From assembly GCA_028867785.1 (NCBI GenBank), contig JAGWFS010000002.1, positions 58,846-116,677 on the forward strand: a stretch of 57,832 nt of DNA, given 5' to 3'. The DNA is from Nitrososphaerota archaeon. Lineage in GTDB: Archaea; Thermoproteota; Nitrososphaeria; Nitrososphaerales; Nitrosopumilaceae. Positions 43,465 through 53,284 of the stretch are shown piece by piece; the first letter of the stretch is position 1; each line of letters starts with the position of its first letter. The notes under the pieces were generated by a model. It worked only from the letters and a program-made list of their open reading frames with translations, was not told where the DNA came from and made no database searches. Made by a program: the position numbers and the translations under genes.

Positions 43465-44067
43465 ATGAAATGGCTGCTTGTCATGGTATTGCTTGTCGTT
43501 TTTTTAACGCCTATGGCATACGGGCAGTTCTATGGGGGAATATCAGAAAATTCCGGCAGTGCAAACCAGAAAAGTACCGCCTTTCCTAGGACTGTATATA
43601 CAGCTGACAAAAATTATGAAGTGGACATGACTTGGGAGCCGCATAGGATGCTTACTGACCAGAAGGTTATCTTCATCTTTCAATTCTATGACTACAAAAC
43701 CGGTGGAATTGTTCCGATGGTGGATTACCAGTTTGTAATATCTCAGGCAGGAAAGGAGCTTGCAAGAATTCCTGGAACCACCACCCAGGCTGGCGACTAC
43801 AAATATTTTGCCTTTGATGATCCGGGGCCGGTTACCGTAAGTCTTGAGAAAATAGGCGATACGGATTCGTCCGCGTCGTTTAATGATGCCGTATACAAAA
43901 ATCCGAACCCGGCAGGACATGTCACTATTGTTCAGCCGCCTCCAAACGTCTCAAATAAAGAAAGGTCAATTTTTCCAATAATAGAGGATGTAGTTGTCGG
44001 AGTGTTGATAGTATTCCTCATATGGCTGGCAAGGGATCCGATATTGAAAAGGCTAAAGGTAACGTAG
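43465..44067 (+). CDS. Secreted beta-domain protein with C-terminal TM
   Basis: 200 residues. Signal peptide WLLVMVLLVVFLTPMAYG, a beta domain (YEVDMTWEPHRMLTDQKVIF, VTVSLEKIGDTDSSASFND) and a final TM (DVVVGVLIVFLIWLARDP). Divergent from the Ig-like gene; the pair may work together on the cell surface. Confidence 0.7.
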   Translation: MKWLLVMVLLVVFLTPMAYGQFYGGISENSGSANQKSTAFPRTVYTADKNYEVDMTWEPHRMLTDQKVIFIFQFYDYKTGGIVPMVDYQFVISQAGKELARIPGTTTQAGDYKYFAFDDPGPVTVSLEKIGDTDSSASFNDAVYKNPNPAGHVTIVQPPPNVSNKERSIFPIIEDVVVGVLIVFLIWLARDPILKRLKVT

Positions 44068-44140
44068 TAATGCCCAGGGTTTTGGAATTATCCTGCTTTT
44101 CTTTGATCCCAGTCTAAACGTGAATACTGGATTTCACGGT

Positions 44141-44284
44141 CTAGTTTTCCCAATACCATTTTTGTACAAATCCGCCATCTCTTGATTTGTGGCCGTGTAC
44201 TCTGGCATGTCTTTCTAAATGGACAGGATCGTTGAACATCATTCCACATTCCTTGCACTTGAATTCTTTTTGATCATCATCCAT
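44141..44284 (-). CDS. C2H2 zinc-finger microprotein
   Basis: 47 residues: CKECGMMFNDPVHLERHARV then HGHK; Cys10, Cys13, His26 and His30 form a C2H2 finger. TTTAG-type box about 31 nt upstream. Second single-finger protein in the window. Confidence 0.75.
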   Translation of the reverse strand: MDDDQKEFKCKECGMMFNDPVHLERHARVHGHKSRDGGFVQKWYWEN

Positions 44285-44437
44285 GTTAGTATGTGATCAA
44301 TACACGGCCTAAAGCTTTGCTAGAGCCGCCATGTTTTTGAGCGTAAACTGTGGCGTCTTGGAACTGTTAATGATTGGGTAAGAATCTTCGAGACACTAAT
44401 AAAGAAAGGTAGTAGAAAGTGGATCTCAGAGGAATAA

Positions 44438-45904
44438 TTGGTATCAAAAAAGATAGGCCTTGTAGCCGCAATAATGCTGGCAGTCCTTGTCTTGTCATGG
44501 GTTTTAATCCAAAAATCATCTGTTGAACCTAGAACTCAAGACATACTGACGGCATCAAGCCAGAACCCGTATCTTCAGGAATATTCATTGCCTGACGGTA
44601 CTGCCCCCAACGGCCTGGTTGTGGACAAAAATGGTACTGTCTGGGTAACATCATCAAAGTCAGACCTGCTTTATAATTTTGATCAAAAATCCGGACAGCT
44701 GAAAAGCTATGAGATAAAAGACAACAACTTGCAGTTTGGAAATCCCGGGCAGAATACGACCATGGTGTGGACCGTTGTCCAGGACAAGGACGGGCTGATC
44801 TGGTTTTCTCCGCTTGGGACAAAATCCATCTGGAATTTTGATCCTGTACGCCATGTTTTTCATGCAATTCCGTCTGCGACAGGCTCTGCATTTCAGATGA
44901 AATCCGACCCAATCCATGGCGAGATATGGTTTACCACACTTAGCGGGGATACGCTATGTGTAATAGAAAAGGACTCTAGTGCACCTGACGGGTACAGAAT
45001 ATCTTCTTTTGATCTTGGAAACGGTACTACGCCTGCAGGACTCTTTTTACAAAATAATTCAGTATGGGTTACCGAAATAACGACTCAAAAGATTGTCGAG
45101 TTTGGCATTGACCGCGAAAACGGTCTTGTATCCGGTGTCACAAAGATAAGTGAAATACCTGCGGATAATTCAACCCAACTTTCGTCTCCAACGGATCTTA
45201 TTGTTGACAATGGTTCCATATGGCTTACAGAACACGGTACAAGTTTTCTGACACAGTATGATCTCGGAGATAGCAAAGTCATACGATATCCTACATCCCA
45301 GAATGTATATCATGCAACCACGCTGCCATTCTGGATAAGGCCAATAAATGATGGGAAGGACCTGTGGTTTAACGAACATGAGGGAAACAAGCTGGCGTTC
45401 TTTGACACTGTAAACAAGACAATGATAGAATACGATATACCGTCCAGGCCAAAGGATGGGTATCTTACATATCCGCTCAATATTGCCACGGATCCAAATG
45501 ATAACATGATACTGTGGTTTGCAGAATGGAATACTGACAAGCTGGGAAGAATCGACGGGCACGTGCAAGCGCCCTTCTCTATATCTGCAGATACTGGCAG
45601 GGTTGTACTGAACACCGATGCATCAAAAGCAGTGGCTGTAAACCTGAACATTGAGGGCCGGGATCCCTACAGTGCAAACCGCGTGATTCTGAATGCTTCA
45701 AGCTCCATGGTTCCGGCAGCCGGCTTTGGGAATCTTGATGTATCGCTGTCGCCTGACTCCCTTGATCTATCCTCTGCTCATCATGCACAGCTGCTGCTGA
45801 AGAGCTATTCTGCACCCCCTGGCAACTATACGCTTGGTGTTAGCGTGTCTGACGGAATTATTACAAAAACAATATTCATTGATCTTGTAATTCCAAAAGG
45901 CTAA
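44438..45904 (+). CDS. Streptogramin-lyase-like beta-propeller protein
   Basis: 488 residues from TTG 44438. N-terminal anchor (VAAIMLAVLVLSWVLI), then Vgb/NHL-like blades with repeated GLVVDKNGTVWVTSS, GLIWFSPLG, GSIWLTEHGTS, ILWFAEWNTDKLGRID. The end has an Ig-like domain (GNYTLGVSVSDGIITKTIFI). Similar propeller to that fused to CopC-CopD. Probably secreted; no lyase residues can be asserted. Confidence 0.85.
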   Translation: MVSKKIGLVAAIMLAVLVLSWVLIQKSSVEPRTQDILTASSQNPYLQEYSLPDGTAPNGLVVDKNGTVWVTSSKSDLLYNFDQKSGQLKSYEIKDNNLQFGNPGQNTTMVWTVVQDKDGLIWFSPLGTKSIWNFDPVRHVFHAIPSATGSAFQMKSDPIHGEIWFTTLSGDTLCVIEKDSSAPDGYRISSFDLGNGTTPAGLFLQNNSVWVTEITTQKIVEFGIDRENGLVSGVTKISEIPADNSTQLSSPTDLIVDNGSIWLTEHGTSFLTQYDLGDSKVIRYPTSQNVYHATTLPFWIRPINDGKDLWFNEHEGNKLAFFDTVNKTMIEYDIPSRPKDGYLTYPLNIATDPNDNMILWFAEWNTDKLGRIDGHVQAPFSISADTGRVVLNTDASKAVAVNLNIEGRDPYSANRVILNASSSMVPAAGFGNLDVSLSPDSLDLSSAHHAQLLLKSYSAPPGNYTLGVSVSDGIITKTIFIDLVIPKG

Positions 45905-46275
45905 CTCTGATTGGATTTTTTAAAAAACTCTTCAGATATTATCTTGTTCTTTAGTGCATACTTCCTTATCTCAGACAAGTCCAATTCATCAGTGATGAAA
46001 TGCACATAGTCTTCCTTGTATTTAGGCAATGATTTCCTGCCTCCTGTTTTGTTGTCGTCGTACTCGTCAGCTGGGGGATCTCTTCCAAGCAGCTCACTGC
46101 ACATTTTTTTCAGTTCATTTACGTCAAACTCCTGCAATAAAGCATATTTGACAGGCAGCTCTTTTTCAAATATTTTGTCTTCCCTATCAATTTCTTCTTT
46201 TATTTTGTAAATCTCTTCCATGTTTTTGCCTGGGCCGTCAGATTTTTTACGGTCAAATATTTTTCCAAAATTCAT
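45901..46275 (-). CDS. Conserved charged protein of unknown function
   Basis: 124 residues, highly charged (KIKEEIDREDKIFEKELPVK), then a helix pair (FDVNELKKMCSELLGRDPPA, YVHFITDELDLSEIRKYALK). Resembles a SAP-like small domain at the C-terminus. Convergent with the propeller gene, overlapping by 4 nt. Confidence 0.55.
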   Translation of the reverse strand: MNFGKIFDRKKSDGPGKNMEEIYKIKEEIDREDKIFEKELPVKYALLQEFDVNELKKMCSELLGRDPPADEYDDNKTGGRKSLPKYKEDYVHFITDELDLSEIRKYALKNKIISEEFFKKSNQS

Positions 46276-46385
46276 TTGTCACGTGAATTTTTTCTATTGT
46301 AAATATAATTCAATAAGGTGAATCAAAACCATAAACTGTCTGACATTTTTTGTTTGCTTGATAAGATGGGACTGGCATGCACTCT

Positions 46386-46631
46386 TTAAATGCTAAAGAA
46401 GCCCTGCCACCTCAACAATATTCTGTAACAGATGAGAGATGCTGTTCCTATTGACGAGATGACCACACCAGACAGGAGAATCCAGAATCCATAGTCTGAA
46501 TTGGGAGTCAGGTTCAAGTAGCCATCTAGGATCTCCACGTACGACAGAATCAACGCTCCGCAGGCTAGTATTAAAAGGTCTATGTTATGATTGCACCAGT
46601 TAGTCAGTCTTCCCTTCTGAATTCCTATCAT
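46386..46631 (-). CDS. Small two-TM protein
   Basis: 81 residues: LLILACGALILSYVEILDGY and FWILLSGVVISSIGTASLIC membrane helices. No family recognised. ATG 46631. Confidence 0.5.
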   Translation of the reverse strand: MIGIQKGRLTNWCNHNIDLLILACGALILSYVEILDGYLNLTPNSDYGFWILLSGVVISSIGTASLICYRILLRWQGFFSI

Positions 46632-46797
46632 TTTCCAACTCCTGCTTGCTGAGAATGCTGCAAATCAAGTCATTATGAATTTCCGTGCTCTCCGGGACTA
46701 ATTCTCCTTCCATGTGCATATAAAGGACTGTCATACAATACTATTCTTGTCATGATTGATAATCTTCACTGATGATTTCTTAGCAATTCTTATCTCT

Positions 46798-46908
46798 TCA
46801 GATTAAAAGTGTTGATGGCTCTTGGCAGACTGTTTTATGCTGTTTTTTGATTAGAGTCTTGTAGTCTCCTGAGAACATGTTTTCAATTGCGAGGCCTATT
46901 TTTGTCAT
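46798..46908 (-). pseudogene. Duplicated C-terminal remnant
   Basis: A 36-codon frame after the family member 3 stop (ATGA overlap) reads TKIGLAIENMFSGDYKTLIK. It repeats the C-terminal IENMFSGDY of the preceding gene, so it is a relic of a duplicated tail. Confidence 0.55.
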
Positions 46909-46959
46909 GCAAGATGGAATGGGTCTTTTGTATAGTCGCCTGAGAACATGTTTTCAATT
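46868..46959. repeat. 21-bp direct repeat in duplicated tails
   Basis: CCTGAGAACATGTTTTCAATT occurs at 46868-46888 and 46939-46959, 71 bp apart, from duplication of a coding tail. Confidence 0.85.
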
Positions 46960-47288
46960 CGCTCTATTATGTCAGATATACCGGCATCCGTTCCCCAGGT
47001 TATCATGAGAAGATACTTGTCTCCCACAGGCACTGTTAGTCGTCTAAGTTTTTCATATACTGCGAGAACGTATTGACCTTTCCCAATTCGTGGCGCAAAC
47101 GATTTTCTAATCTTCCACGCATTTGCAGAATAACGCAGTGTTTCTTTTGTGGCATTTTCATCAAGAAATAGATCAGTGTCCTTGCGAACTGATGTTTTGA
47201 TCTCATTTCCATCCAAGTCGAAAATAGTCGCATATCTTATGTGCTTGTCAGCATTCATTATGTTATCCAGTATTCTTTCGACAGACAT
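46905..47288 (-). CDS. Small conserved protein, member 3 of a three-copy family
   Basis: 127 residues from ATG 47288 (TTG 47303 is the longer frame). RYATIFDLDGNEIKTSVRKD, helix FLDENATKETLRYSANAWKI, strands GQYVLAVYEKLRRLTVPVGD and YLLMITWG, final helix ISDIIERIENMFSGDY. Paralogue of 5771-6172 and 29978-30340. Confidence 0.65.
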   Translation of the reverse strand: MSVERILDNIMNADKHIRYATIFDLDGNEIKTSVRKDTDLFLDENATKETLRYSANAWKIRKSFAPRIGKGQYVLAVYEKLRRLTVPVGDKYLLMITWGTDAGISDIIERIENMFSGDYTKDPFHLA

Positions 47289-47459
47289 GCAATATAATGG
47301 CAAAAGAAATAGAAAAAGGATTCGAAAATTCTGTTATACGTGCCTCATATCAGGGATCTGATATTGCAGCCCCGGCCCATACTTGCAAGTGTGCCTTTGG
47401 GCGTTTTCGTGCCTAGAATATGTAATGGGTATATATGGTACTAATTTATACCACTTACA

Positions 47460-48020
47460 GTGCCGCAAACAAAACCGATTGTTGACATCGTAAATGTTGT
47501 TGCCTCTGCTTCCGTCGATCAAAAAATTGACTTGGTCGAAATAACAAAAACGTTTCCGGATGTAGAGTATCACCCGGAGCAATTTCCAGGCCTGGTCTTT
47601 AGGCTCAAGTCCCCCAAGACTGCAACATTGATCTTCAGCTCAGGCAAGATGGTTTGCACTGGTTCCAAATCCGAAGATGCGGCCATCAATGCAGTACGCA
47701 CAGTAGTCCAAAAGCTTAGAAAAGAAAAGATAAAGATCAAAAACGACCCAGAGATAACAATTCAAAACATTGTTGCATCCGTGAGTCTGGGAGGCAAGGT
47801 ACACCTGGAGAGAGCAGCACGCAGCCTTCCAAGAAGCATGTATGAACCGGAACAGTTTCCAGGTCTGATACACCGCATGCTTGACCCGCGTTCTGTTGTT
47901 CTGATATTTGCTTCAGGCAAGCTTGTCTGTACGGGTACGAAGAAAGAGACTGAGGTATATAGGGCAGTCCACAACCTGCACACCCTTCTAGAAGAGAAAA
48001 AACTGATGGAATACGAGTAG
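47460..48020 (+). CDS. tbp: TATA-binding protein TBP
   Basis: 186 residues, two direct repeats (about 8-92 and 98-182). Each has EQFPGL(V/I), L/VIF(S/A)SGK and VCTG(S/T)K, the saddle residues that contact DNA. It recruits TFB and RNA polymerase. GTG 47460 is preceded by GGTATATATGG about 30 nt upstream. Confidence 0.97.
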   Translation: MPQTKPIVDIVNVVASASVDQKIDLVEITKTFPDVEYHPEQFPGLVFRLKSPKTATLIFSSGKMVCTGSKSEDAAINAVRTVVQKLRKEKIKIKNDPEITIQNIVASVSLGGKVHLERAARSLPRSMYEPEQFPGLIHRMLDPRSVVLIFASGKLVCTGTKKETEVYRAVHNLHTLLEEKKLMEYE

Positions 48021-48062
48021 GGAAACACCCGTTTTTGTTTCTAATTCCTTAACCTGAACAAG

Positions 48063-49556
48063 TCAATTCGTTCTTGTTGCATGTGATCTGTTTGTTGCAA
48101 AACTTCCTGCAAAAGTGATTGCAAGGTTGATTGCAAGCGATATCACGGCGATGTAAACCGGGCCAAAGATAGTGCCAAACAGCGATGTTGTCAGGGCTCC
48201 AAAATTGTTTGCAGATTCAACCATGTATATGCCAGAGCCTATTCCGGCAAGCAGGCCGATTATCAACGGCGTCTTTTTCAAAGACTTGACGTACAGGCCA
48301 AAAAGAACCGAAGGCAGTATCTGAGCTATCAGTATTCCTCCAAGCAGCTGCAGTGATATTGCATATGTGGCAGGAACTAGAAACACAAAACCCAGTGCAA
48401 TGAACTTGAAAACTGTTGAAGAGATTTTGGTGATTCTGATCTCTGAGCGGCCTGTGATGTTTGGCTTGAATTCCTTGATTATGTTTCTTGTAAGCAAGTT
48501 TGCCTGTGCCATTGCCATGATTGCAGCAGGTACAAGACCGCCGACAAAAATTCCGAGTAGTGCAATTCCTGAAAACCAGCCTGGAAGTGTATAAAGTATG
48601 AGCGATGGTACAACAAGTATTCCTCGCGAGCTCTCGGGAAATTCCGAAAGAAAATTCATGGCCCCTGGGACTGAAAACACCAGCACGCCCATCAGCGCAA
48701 GAATTGCAAGCCCGACGCCGTAGAGGGGAAGAAGCGCCGTGCTCTTTCTAAGCTTCTGTGCACTCTCTGAGCTCAGTACGCCGTTTATTGCATGTGGATA
48801 AAGGTAGAGCGCCAACGCACTGCCAAGAATCAATGTCATGTACGCGGGCGCTAACGAGGATGAGAGTGTGACATAGTTTGCCTTTACATGGCTGAATGCC
48901 TGATGAAATCCTCCGATGCTAAGCGGTACTGCAATGATTACAACAAGAACTGTAACCCAGATGAGAATGTCCTTGAATATTGCAGTAAGGGTGGCCCCAC
49001 GCAAACCGCTTGTGTAGGTAAACGCAGCCAGGACTATGAAGGCAATCAAAAGAGAGATCTCCTCTGCAACCTGTGCGTTGGCATAGCCTGCAAGCATTAC
49101 CGTAAGGACTGCCTGCATGCCAACTATCTGCAACGCTATGTATGGTAACTCTGCAACGATGCCTGTAATTGCAATCATCACTGCAAGCGTGGTGCTGCCA
49201 AACCTGTCCTTTACAAAATCGGACGCCGTGACGTATCCCTTCTCTCTTGCCAGTGTCCACAGCCGAGGCATGGTGACAAGGGCCACCCCAAAAGTCATCA
49301 TGACGTATGGAATTGCAAAAAAGTAGAGCGACCCCTTGGCAAACATTCCTGAAGGGATTGCGACAAAACTGTATGCCGTGTAGAGGTCTGCCCCTATGAG
49401 GAAGAAGACCAGTGTAGTGCCAAGCTTTCTTCCTGCAAGCGCCCATTCGTGGACATGGTTCAGATCTCCTTTTCTCCAATACTTGCCGTAAAAACCCAGA
49501 GCTATGAATCCGATGAAAAGGGAGACAAATACTGTTATGACATCTGAGCTGATCAT
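48063..49556 (-). CDS. Sodium:solute symporter (SSS family)
   Basis: 497 residues from ATG 49556, which overlaps the DUF3311 stop (ATGA). About 13 helices with SSS patterns ([53 protein letters not shown]). In ammonia-oxidising archaea SSS members are considered urea or osmolyte transporters; the substrate cannot be named here. The longer frame to 49616 has no support. Confidence 0.88.
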   Translation of the reverse strand: MISSDVITVFVSLFIGFIALGFYGKYWRKGDLNHVHEWALAGRKLGTTLVFFLIGADLYTAYSFVAIPSGMFAKGSLYFFAIPYVMMTFGVALVTMPRLWTLAREKGYVTASDFVKDRFGSTTLAVMIAITGIVAELPYIALQIVGMQAVLTVMLAGYANAQVAEEISLLIAFIVLAAFTYTSGLRGATLTAIFKDILIWVTVLVVIIAVPLSIGGFHQAFSHVKANYVTLSSSLAPAYMTLILGSALALYLYPHAINGVLSSESAQKLRKSTALLPLYGVGLAILALMGVLVFSVPGAMNFLSEFPESSRGILVVPSLILYTLPGWFSGIALLGIFVGGLVPAAIMAMAQANLLTRNIIKEFKPNITGRSEIRITKISSTVFKFIALGFVFLVPATYAISLQLLGGILIAQILPSVLFGLYVKSLKKTPLIIGLLAGIGSGIYMVESANNFGALTTSLFGTIFGPVYIAVISLAINLAITFAGSFATNRSHATRTN

Positions 49557-49753
49557 AGCCGCTTGTCCTTTAGACGCGCAAATATCATGTAGAAGCCAGT
49601 AGATGCGACCAGCCACAATGTTTGGAACCAGTAGAAGAAAGGCAGACCAAGCAGCTCCGGGGAGTCTTTGTTGTATATTGGAACTATGAGATTGACACAG
49701 GATGGAATCAGAATCAACAACGCAAGCGCAACATGTCTCCTCTTAACCTGCAT
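49553..49753 (-). CDS. DUF3311-like small membrane partner of the SSS symporter
   Basis: 66 residues, two TM helices ([40 protein letters not shown]) with the Tyr/Asn/Pro loop typical of DUF3311. These proteins occur directly upstream of SSS genes, here with a 4-nt overlap, and probably form a complex with the symporter. Confidence 0.8.
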   Translation of the reverse strand: MQVKRRHVALALLILIPSCVNLIVPIYNKDSPELLGLPFFYWFQTLWLVASTGFYMIFARLKDKRL

Positions 49754-49825
49754 GCCTCATGTTGAGTCTGATGGTGAAGATATAAGGATTGAGAATTGCC
49801 TGAAGAAACGCGCACCGAAAGTGCC

Positions 49826-51334
49826 TCATGTCTTCCTTGCTTTTTTGCCTATTGCAAGCATGAACATGGCACTCTTGTTGCTTGCATGAGGGGAGAAAAA
49901 ATCAGTTACCTCGTCGTCATAAAATGTCAGGCCTGTAGCTCCAATTCTCAGTGCATATGAGGCAAGATACATCCTGCCTGCCATGATGCTTGCATCCATC
50001 TGTGCTACTCTGTATCCTCGATTTCCAAACTGCTGTAGGACCTTCTGCAGATCTGCCATGAAAAAAATTGCGACCGAAGCATCAAAGGGCAGGCTCTGGT
50101 CAAGCCCTAGGTGGCCTGCCACGTGGCGCATCTCTCCTTTCTGCAGTACTTTGAGCAAGCTCTCTTTTTTGTTGTAAAAATATGCTCCCTTCTCTACTCC
50201 GTCTACAGCATTTGCTATCAAGTAGACGTCATTGATGGTAACGTTTTCAAAATCTGAGACAATTCCTTTTGTAGATGTTGCAAGTATGGTCGACAATTGT
50301 TCTTGCGATATTGAATCGTGGGAAAATTTGCGCGTGGAGCCTCTGCTGATAATTGTTTGTTCTATGCCTTCATCTGCGCCGGCATGGCTGGCAAGGCTGT
50401 TTTCTTTCTTGTCTGTGTGCAAAACTTTTTGATCCGCTTGATTCCTCCATGCTGAGACTTCCTGTCTGCTTGTCAGAGACGATGACTCGTGCATGTCATT
50501 TATGGCTGTAAGATCAAAATCATACTCTAATGCCTCTGATTCTGCAATCTTATCCAGCGGCAAGGGACCTGCAGAGTATTGGACTGGATTGCCAAGTGAT
50601 AAGAGTGCAAGTGAAGCTTCCTTTTTCTCATCTAGGCCAAGAAGCTGGTTTACCTGGTAATCCACAAAGCCCATTGTGATCTTGTATGGAACTCTGTGCG
50701 CGCTTGCCATGGCAAGAGAGTTTGCAAGCATTGTGCCGCAGTCCCAGAATGCATGCCTGTATTCTCTTGCCTGGTACTTGACGGCGTTTCTTGAGAAAAC
50801 GTCGGTAAAGACTAGTGTTACAGCGTAGCGTGACATCGAGGAATCGTCCGCAGTCGCGTCTGCAATGACTCGTCTATAATCTCCCTTTCTCAATACTGAC
50901 AGCGACATGTTTTTTGGATCAAAATGATATACTCCTGCCTCAAGGCCGGGTACGTCAGAGCAGACAATGTACATCTCTATGTGATATAGGGCTCCAGTGC
51001 ATGATGCTGCGCGAAATTCTACTTCTCCAAGGGGAGGTGAAAACTTGATGGTCTTTGTAATGCCTCCTGAAAAATAGAGTATTCTTGAAAGCAGGTTGAC
51101 ATCCGGAATGATGCCCTTGTACTGCCTTACGCTGTCTGAAATTGCATCAAGTGCTGAAATTCCGGTTGGATGTCTGTCCAGTGAAAGCATGATCTGGCGC
51201 GCATTCCTGTATTTCTTGTACGGGTATGGTCTGTTTGCAGGATGGTATGTGTGAAGCCTGTTGAGCAGGATTCCATTTGGATGCTTTGTTCCACCGTGAT
51301 ATTCCCAAGCTGCCTCTGTCTCGTAATTTTTCAA
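49826..51334 (-). CDS. SagB/ThcOx-type tandem nitroreductase
   Basis: 502 residues with two flavin nitroreductase units. N-terminal unit: ILYFSGGITKTIKF, AASCTGALYHIEMYIVCSDV, CGTMLANSLAMASAHRV. C-terminal unit: IISRGSTRKFSHDSISQEQL (residue ~330), then MDASIMAGRMYLASYALRIG, FYDDEVTDFF. SagB enzymes oxidise azoline rings in peptide natural products; stand-alone homologues have unknown substrates. No precursor or cyclodehydratase gene is nearby. Start TTG 51334. Confidence 0.8.
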   Translation of the reverse strand: MKNYETEAAWEYHGGTKHPNGILLNRLHTYHPANRPYPYKKYRNARQIMLSLDRHPTGISALDAISDSVRQYKGIIPDVNLLSRILYFSGGITKTIKFSPPLGEVEFRAASCTGALYHIEMYIVCSDVPGLEAGVYHFDPKNMSLSVLRKGDYRRVIADATADDSSMSRYAVTLVFTDVFSRNAVKYQAREYRHAFWDCGTMLANSLAMASAHRVPYKITMGFVDYQVNQLLGLDEKKEASLALLSLGNPVQYSAGPLPLDKIAESEALEYDFDLTAINDMHESSSLTSRQEVSAWRNQADQKVLHTDKKENSLASHAGADEGIEQTIISRGSTRKFSHDSISQEQLSTILATSTKGIVSDFENVTINDVYLIANAVDGVEKGAYFYNKKESLLKVLQKGEMRHVAGHLGLDQSLPFDASVAIFFMADLQKVLQQFGNRGYRVAQMDASIMAGRMYLASYALRIGATGLTFYDDEVTDFFSPHASNKSAMFMLAIGKKARKT

Positions 51335-51395
51335 CTATGCTTACCCAAGAAGATGACGACAAGAAAACCGTCTTAAACATTACCAAAATGTACCG

Positions 51396-51833
51396 GTGTG
51401 CCAAAAGGCAAGATTATTACATGTTGGCAGAAATGTACGCCTTGTGGAAGTAGACGAAGGCATCATGTCAAAGATGATACAGACTGCCGATCTAACGTAT
51501 ACGCTGCATGTAGGTGACAAGATATTTCATCTTGAAAACGTCTCCGTAATGAAATCAAAAATTCCAGTAAGAAAGCCAACTACGCGAGGCGGCATATACT
51601 TTACTGATACCATGGCTTACAAGATAAAGGCGTCAACAGGTGACATGTCTGTATTGTCCCTCCTCACAAAGATAATGCTTGGACCTAACACAGAGTTTCA
51701 GCCAGTTGAGGTAAAAACCCGCATCTCTGTAGGTGGCAAAACTCAAAACATTGTTCTTGTATCACATGTATCAAACACCGTGAACACCAAGACTAGGGTG
51801 GAGCTGAACATGATAGTGGACAGAACGATCTGA
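51396..51833 (+). CDS. Conserved hypothetical protein
   Basis: 145 residues from GTG 51396, about 23 nt after TTAAACATT; ATG 51465 is an alternative. Beta-rich: LTYTLHVGDKIFHLENVSVM, GGIYFTDTMAYKIKASTGDM. Soluble. No family recognised. It ends against the start of the BNR gene. Confidence 0.55.
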   Translation: MCQKARLLHVGRNVRLVEVDEGIMSKMIQTADLTYTLHVGDKIFHLENVSVMKSKIPVRKPTTRGGIYFTDTMAYKIKASTGDMSVLSLLTKIMLGPNTEFQPVEVKTRISVGGKTQNIVLVSHVSNTVNTKTRVELNMIVDRTI

Positions 51834-51883
51834 TGATGTTTTTCAAACAAAACTATCTTATAATGCCGGACAAAGCCCTGTGT

Positions 51884-53284
51884 ATGCGAAAACTTGCACT
51901 GGCCGTTCTGATTCTGTCTTTTGGCGTACCTCTATCGAATGTTTTTGCGGATTCTACTCCTGCCGGATTTACAAACGCGATAAACGTCAGTTCCCCCGGC
52001 GGAAATTCTACAATTCCCCAGCTTGCTGTATCGGGAAACAATGTGTATCTTGGATGGGTAAACAACGCAGCCGGCAGGTTCGGGGCCATGTTTGCAAAAA
52101 GCGACAACGGGGGCTCTACGTTTGGCAAGGAGGCTGACCTGGGAACCATCGGTGGCGCCCCGGACAATATTCGAATTTTGGGATCTCAGGGAAACGTATA
52201 CGCAGTATGGCAATCATACTCTGCAAACAAATCCAGCATAGCGTTTGCAAAAAGCAGCGACAACGGCACTACTTTCCGCCCTCCTGTCAGAGTCAGCGAT
52301 CCCTCTAAAGATTCCGCATTTCCGCAGATATCTGCATACGGTAACAATGTGTACATTGCATGGCTTGAAAGGACCACGGGGGATGTCACAAACGTATTAT
52401 TTGCAAAAAGCAGTGATGGCGGAGCCACATTTGGCACACCGATTGCCATAACGAGTCACAATGGAACTTCTGGAATACCAAAAATTTATGCCAGCCAAAA
52501 CCGCGTCTATCTGATGTGGGAAGACAACGGGGCAAAAAACTTTGATGTCTTTCTGGACACTAGCAGCGATTCTGGAAACACCTTTGGCACTCCGGTAAAC
52601 ATAAGCAACAACGCTGGCGACTCTGGAGCTCCGCAGATGGTAATCGATGGAAACAACGTATATGCTGTATGGATGGATGACACGTCTGGAAACTTTGACG
52701 TGTTGTTCTCAAAGAGCACTGACGGCGGGCAGACATTTGCAAAACCAGTAAACGTGAGCGGAGACACGCAAGAATCTGGTTATGCGCAGCTTGCTATAGC
52801 TGGAAACAATGTCTATCTCGTATGGACAAATGCCGTGACAGGGAAAAACTATGACATCTTTTTTGCAAAGAGCACAGACGGCGGACAGACGTTCAGTCAA
52901 CCGCTAAACATCAGCAACAGTCCGGGCGCTTCCGGCTGGCCTCAAGTTGCAGTTGATGGAAATGTCTATGTAAGCTGGGTGGACAACACGCCAGGCCATT
53001 TCGACGTCTACATTGCAAAAAGCACCGATGATGGCACAAGCTTTGAATCCCCAGTTGATGTCAACAACAATGCCGGGGGTTCCTGGTATAACCAGATGGT
53101 CGTCTCGTCAAATACAGTATACCTTGCATGGCTGGGAGAAGGTAACGGAAGCAGCAACATCATGTTCTCAAAGAGCACTACCTTTGTTCCAGAGTTTGGC
53201 CCGATTGCACCTTTGATTCTTTTGGTCTCGGTATTGTCAATCGTGATGATATCGAAGAGATCTGTGCTGAAAGCACAGATCTAG
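51884..53284 (+). CDS. BNR-repeat secreted surface protein with PEFG-CTERM-like tail
   Basis: 466 residues from ATG 51884, 28 nt after TCTTATAATG. Signal peptide LALAVLILSFGVPLSNVFAD. Eight or so sialidase-type repeats with FAKSxDGGxTFGxP and strand VYLxWVD patterns form a beta-propeller. C-terminus VPEFGPIAPLILLVSVLSIV plus basic tail KRSVLKAQI is the PEFG-CTERM sorting signature. Surface-anchored; catalytic sialidase residues not evident. Confidence 0.85.
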   Translation: MRKLALAVLILSFGVPLSNVFADSTPAGFTNAINVSSPGGNSTIPQLAVSGNNVYLGWVNNAAGRFGAMFAKSDNGGSTFGKEADLGTIGGAPDNIRILGSQGNVYAVWQSYSANKSSIAFAKSSDNGTTFRPPVRVSDPSKDSAFPQISAYGNNVYIAWLERTTGDVTNVLFAKSSDGGATFGTPIAITSHNGTSGIPKIYASQNRVYLMWEDNGAKNFDVFLDTSSDSGNTFGTPVNISNNAGDSGAPQMVIDGNNVYAVWMDDTSGNFDVLFSKSTDGGQTFAKPVNVSGDTQESGYAQLAIAGNNVYLVWTNAVTGKNYDIFFAKSTDGGQTFSQPLNISNSPGASGWPQVAVDGNVYVSWVDNTPGHFDVYIAKSTDDGTSFESPVDVNNNAGGSWYNQMVVSSNTVYLAWLGEGNGSSNIMFSKSTTFVPEFGPIAPLILLVSVLSIVMISKRSVLKAQI

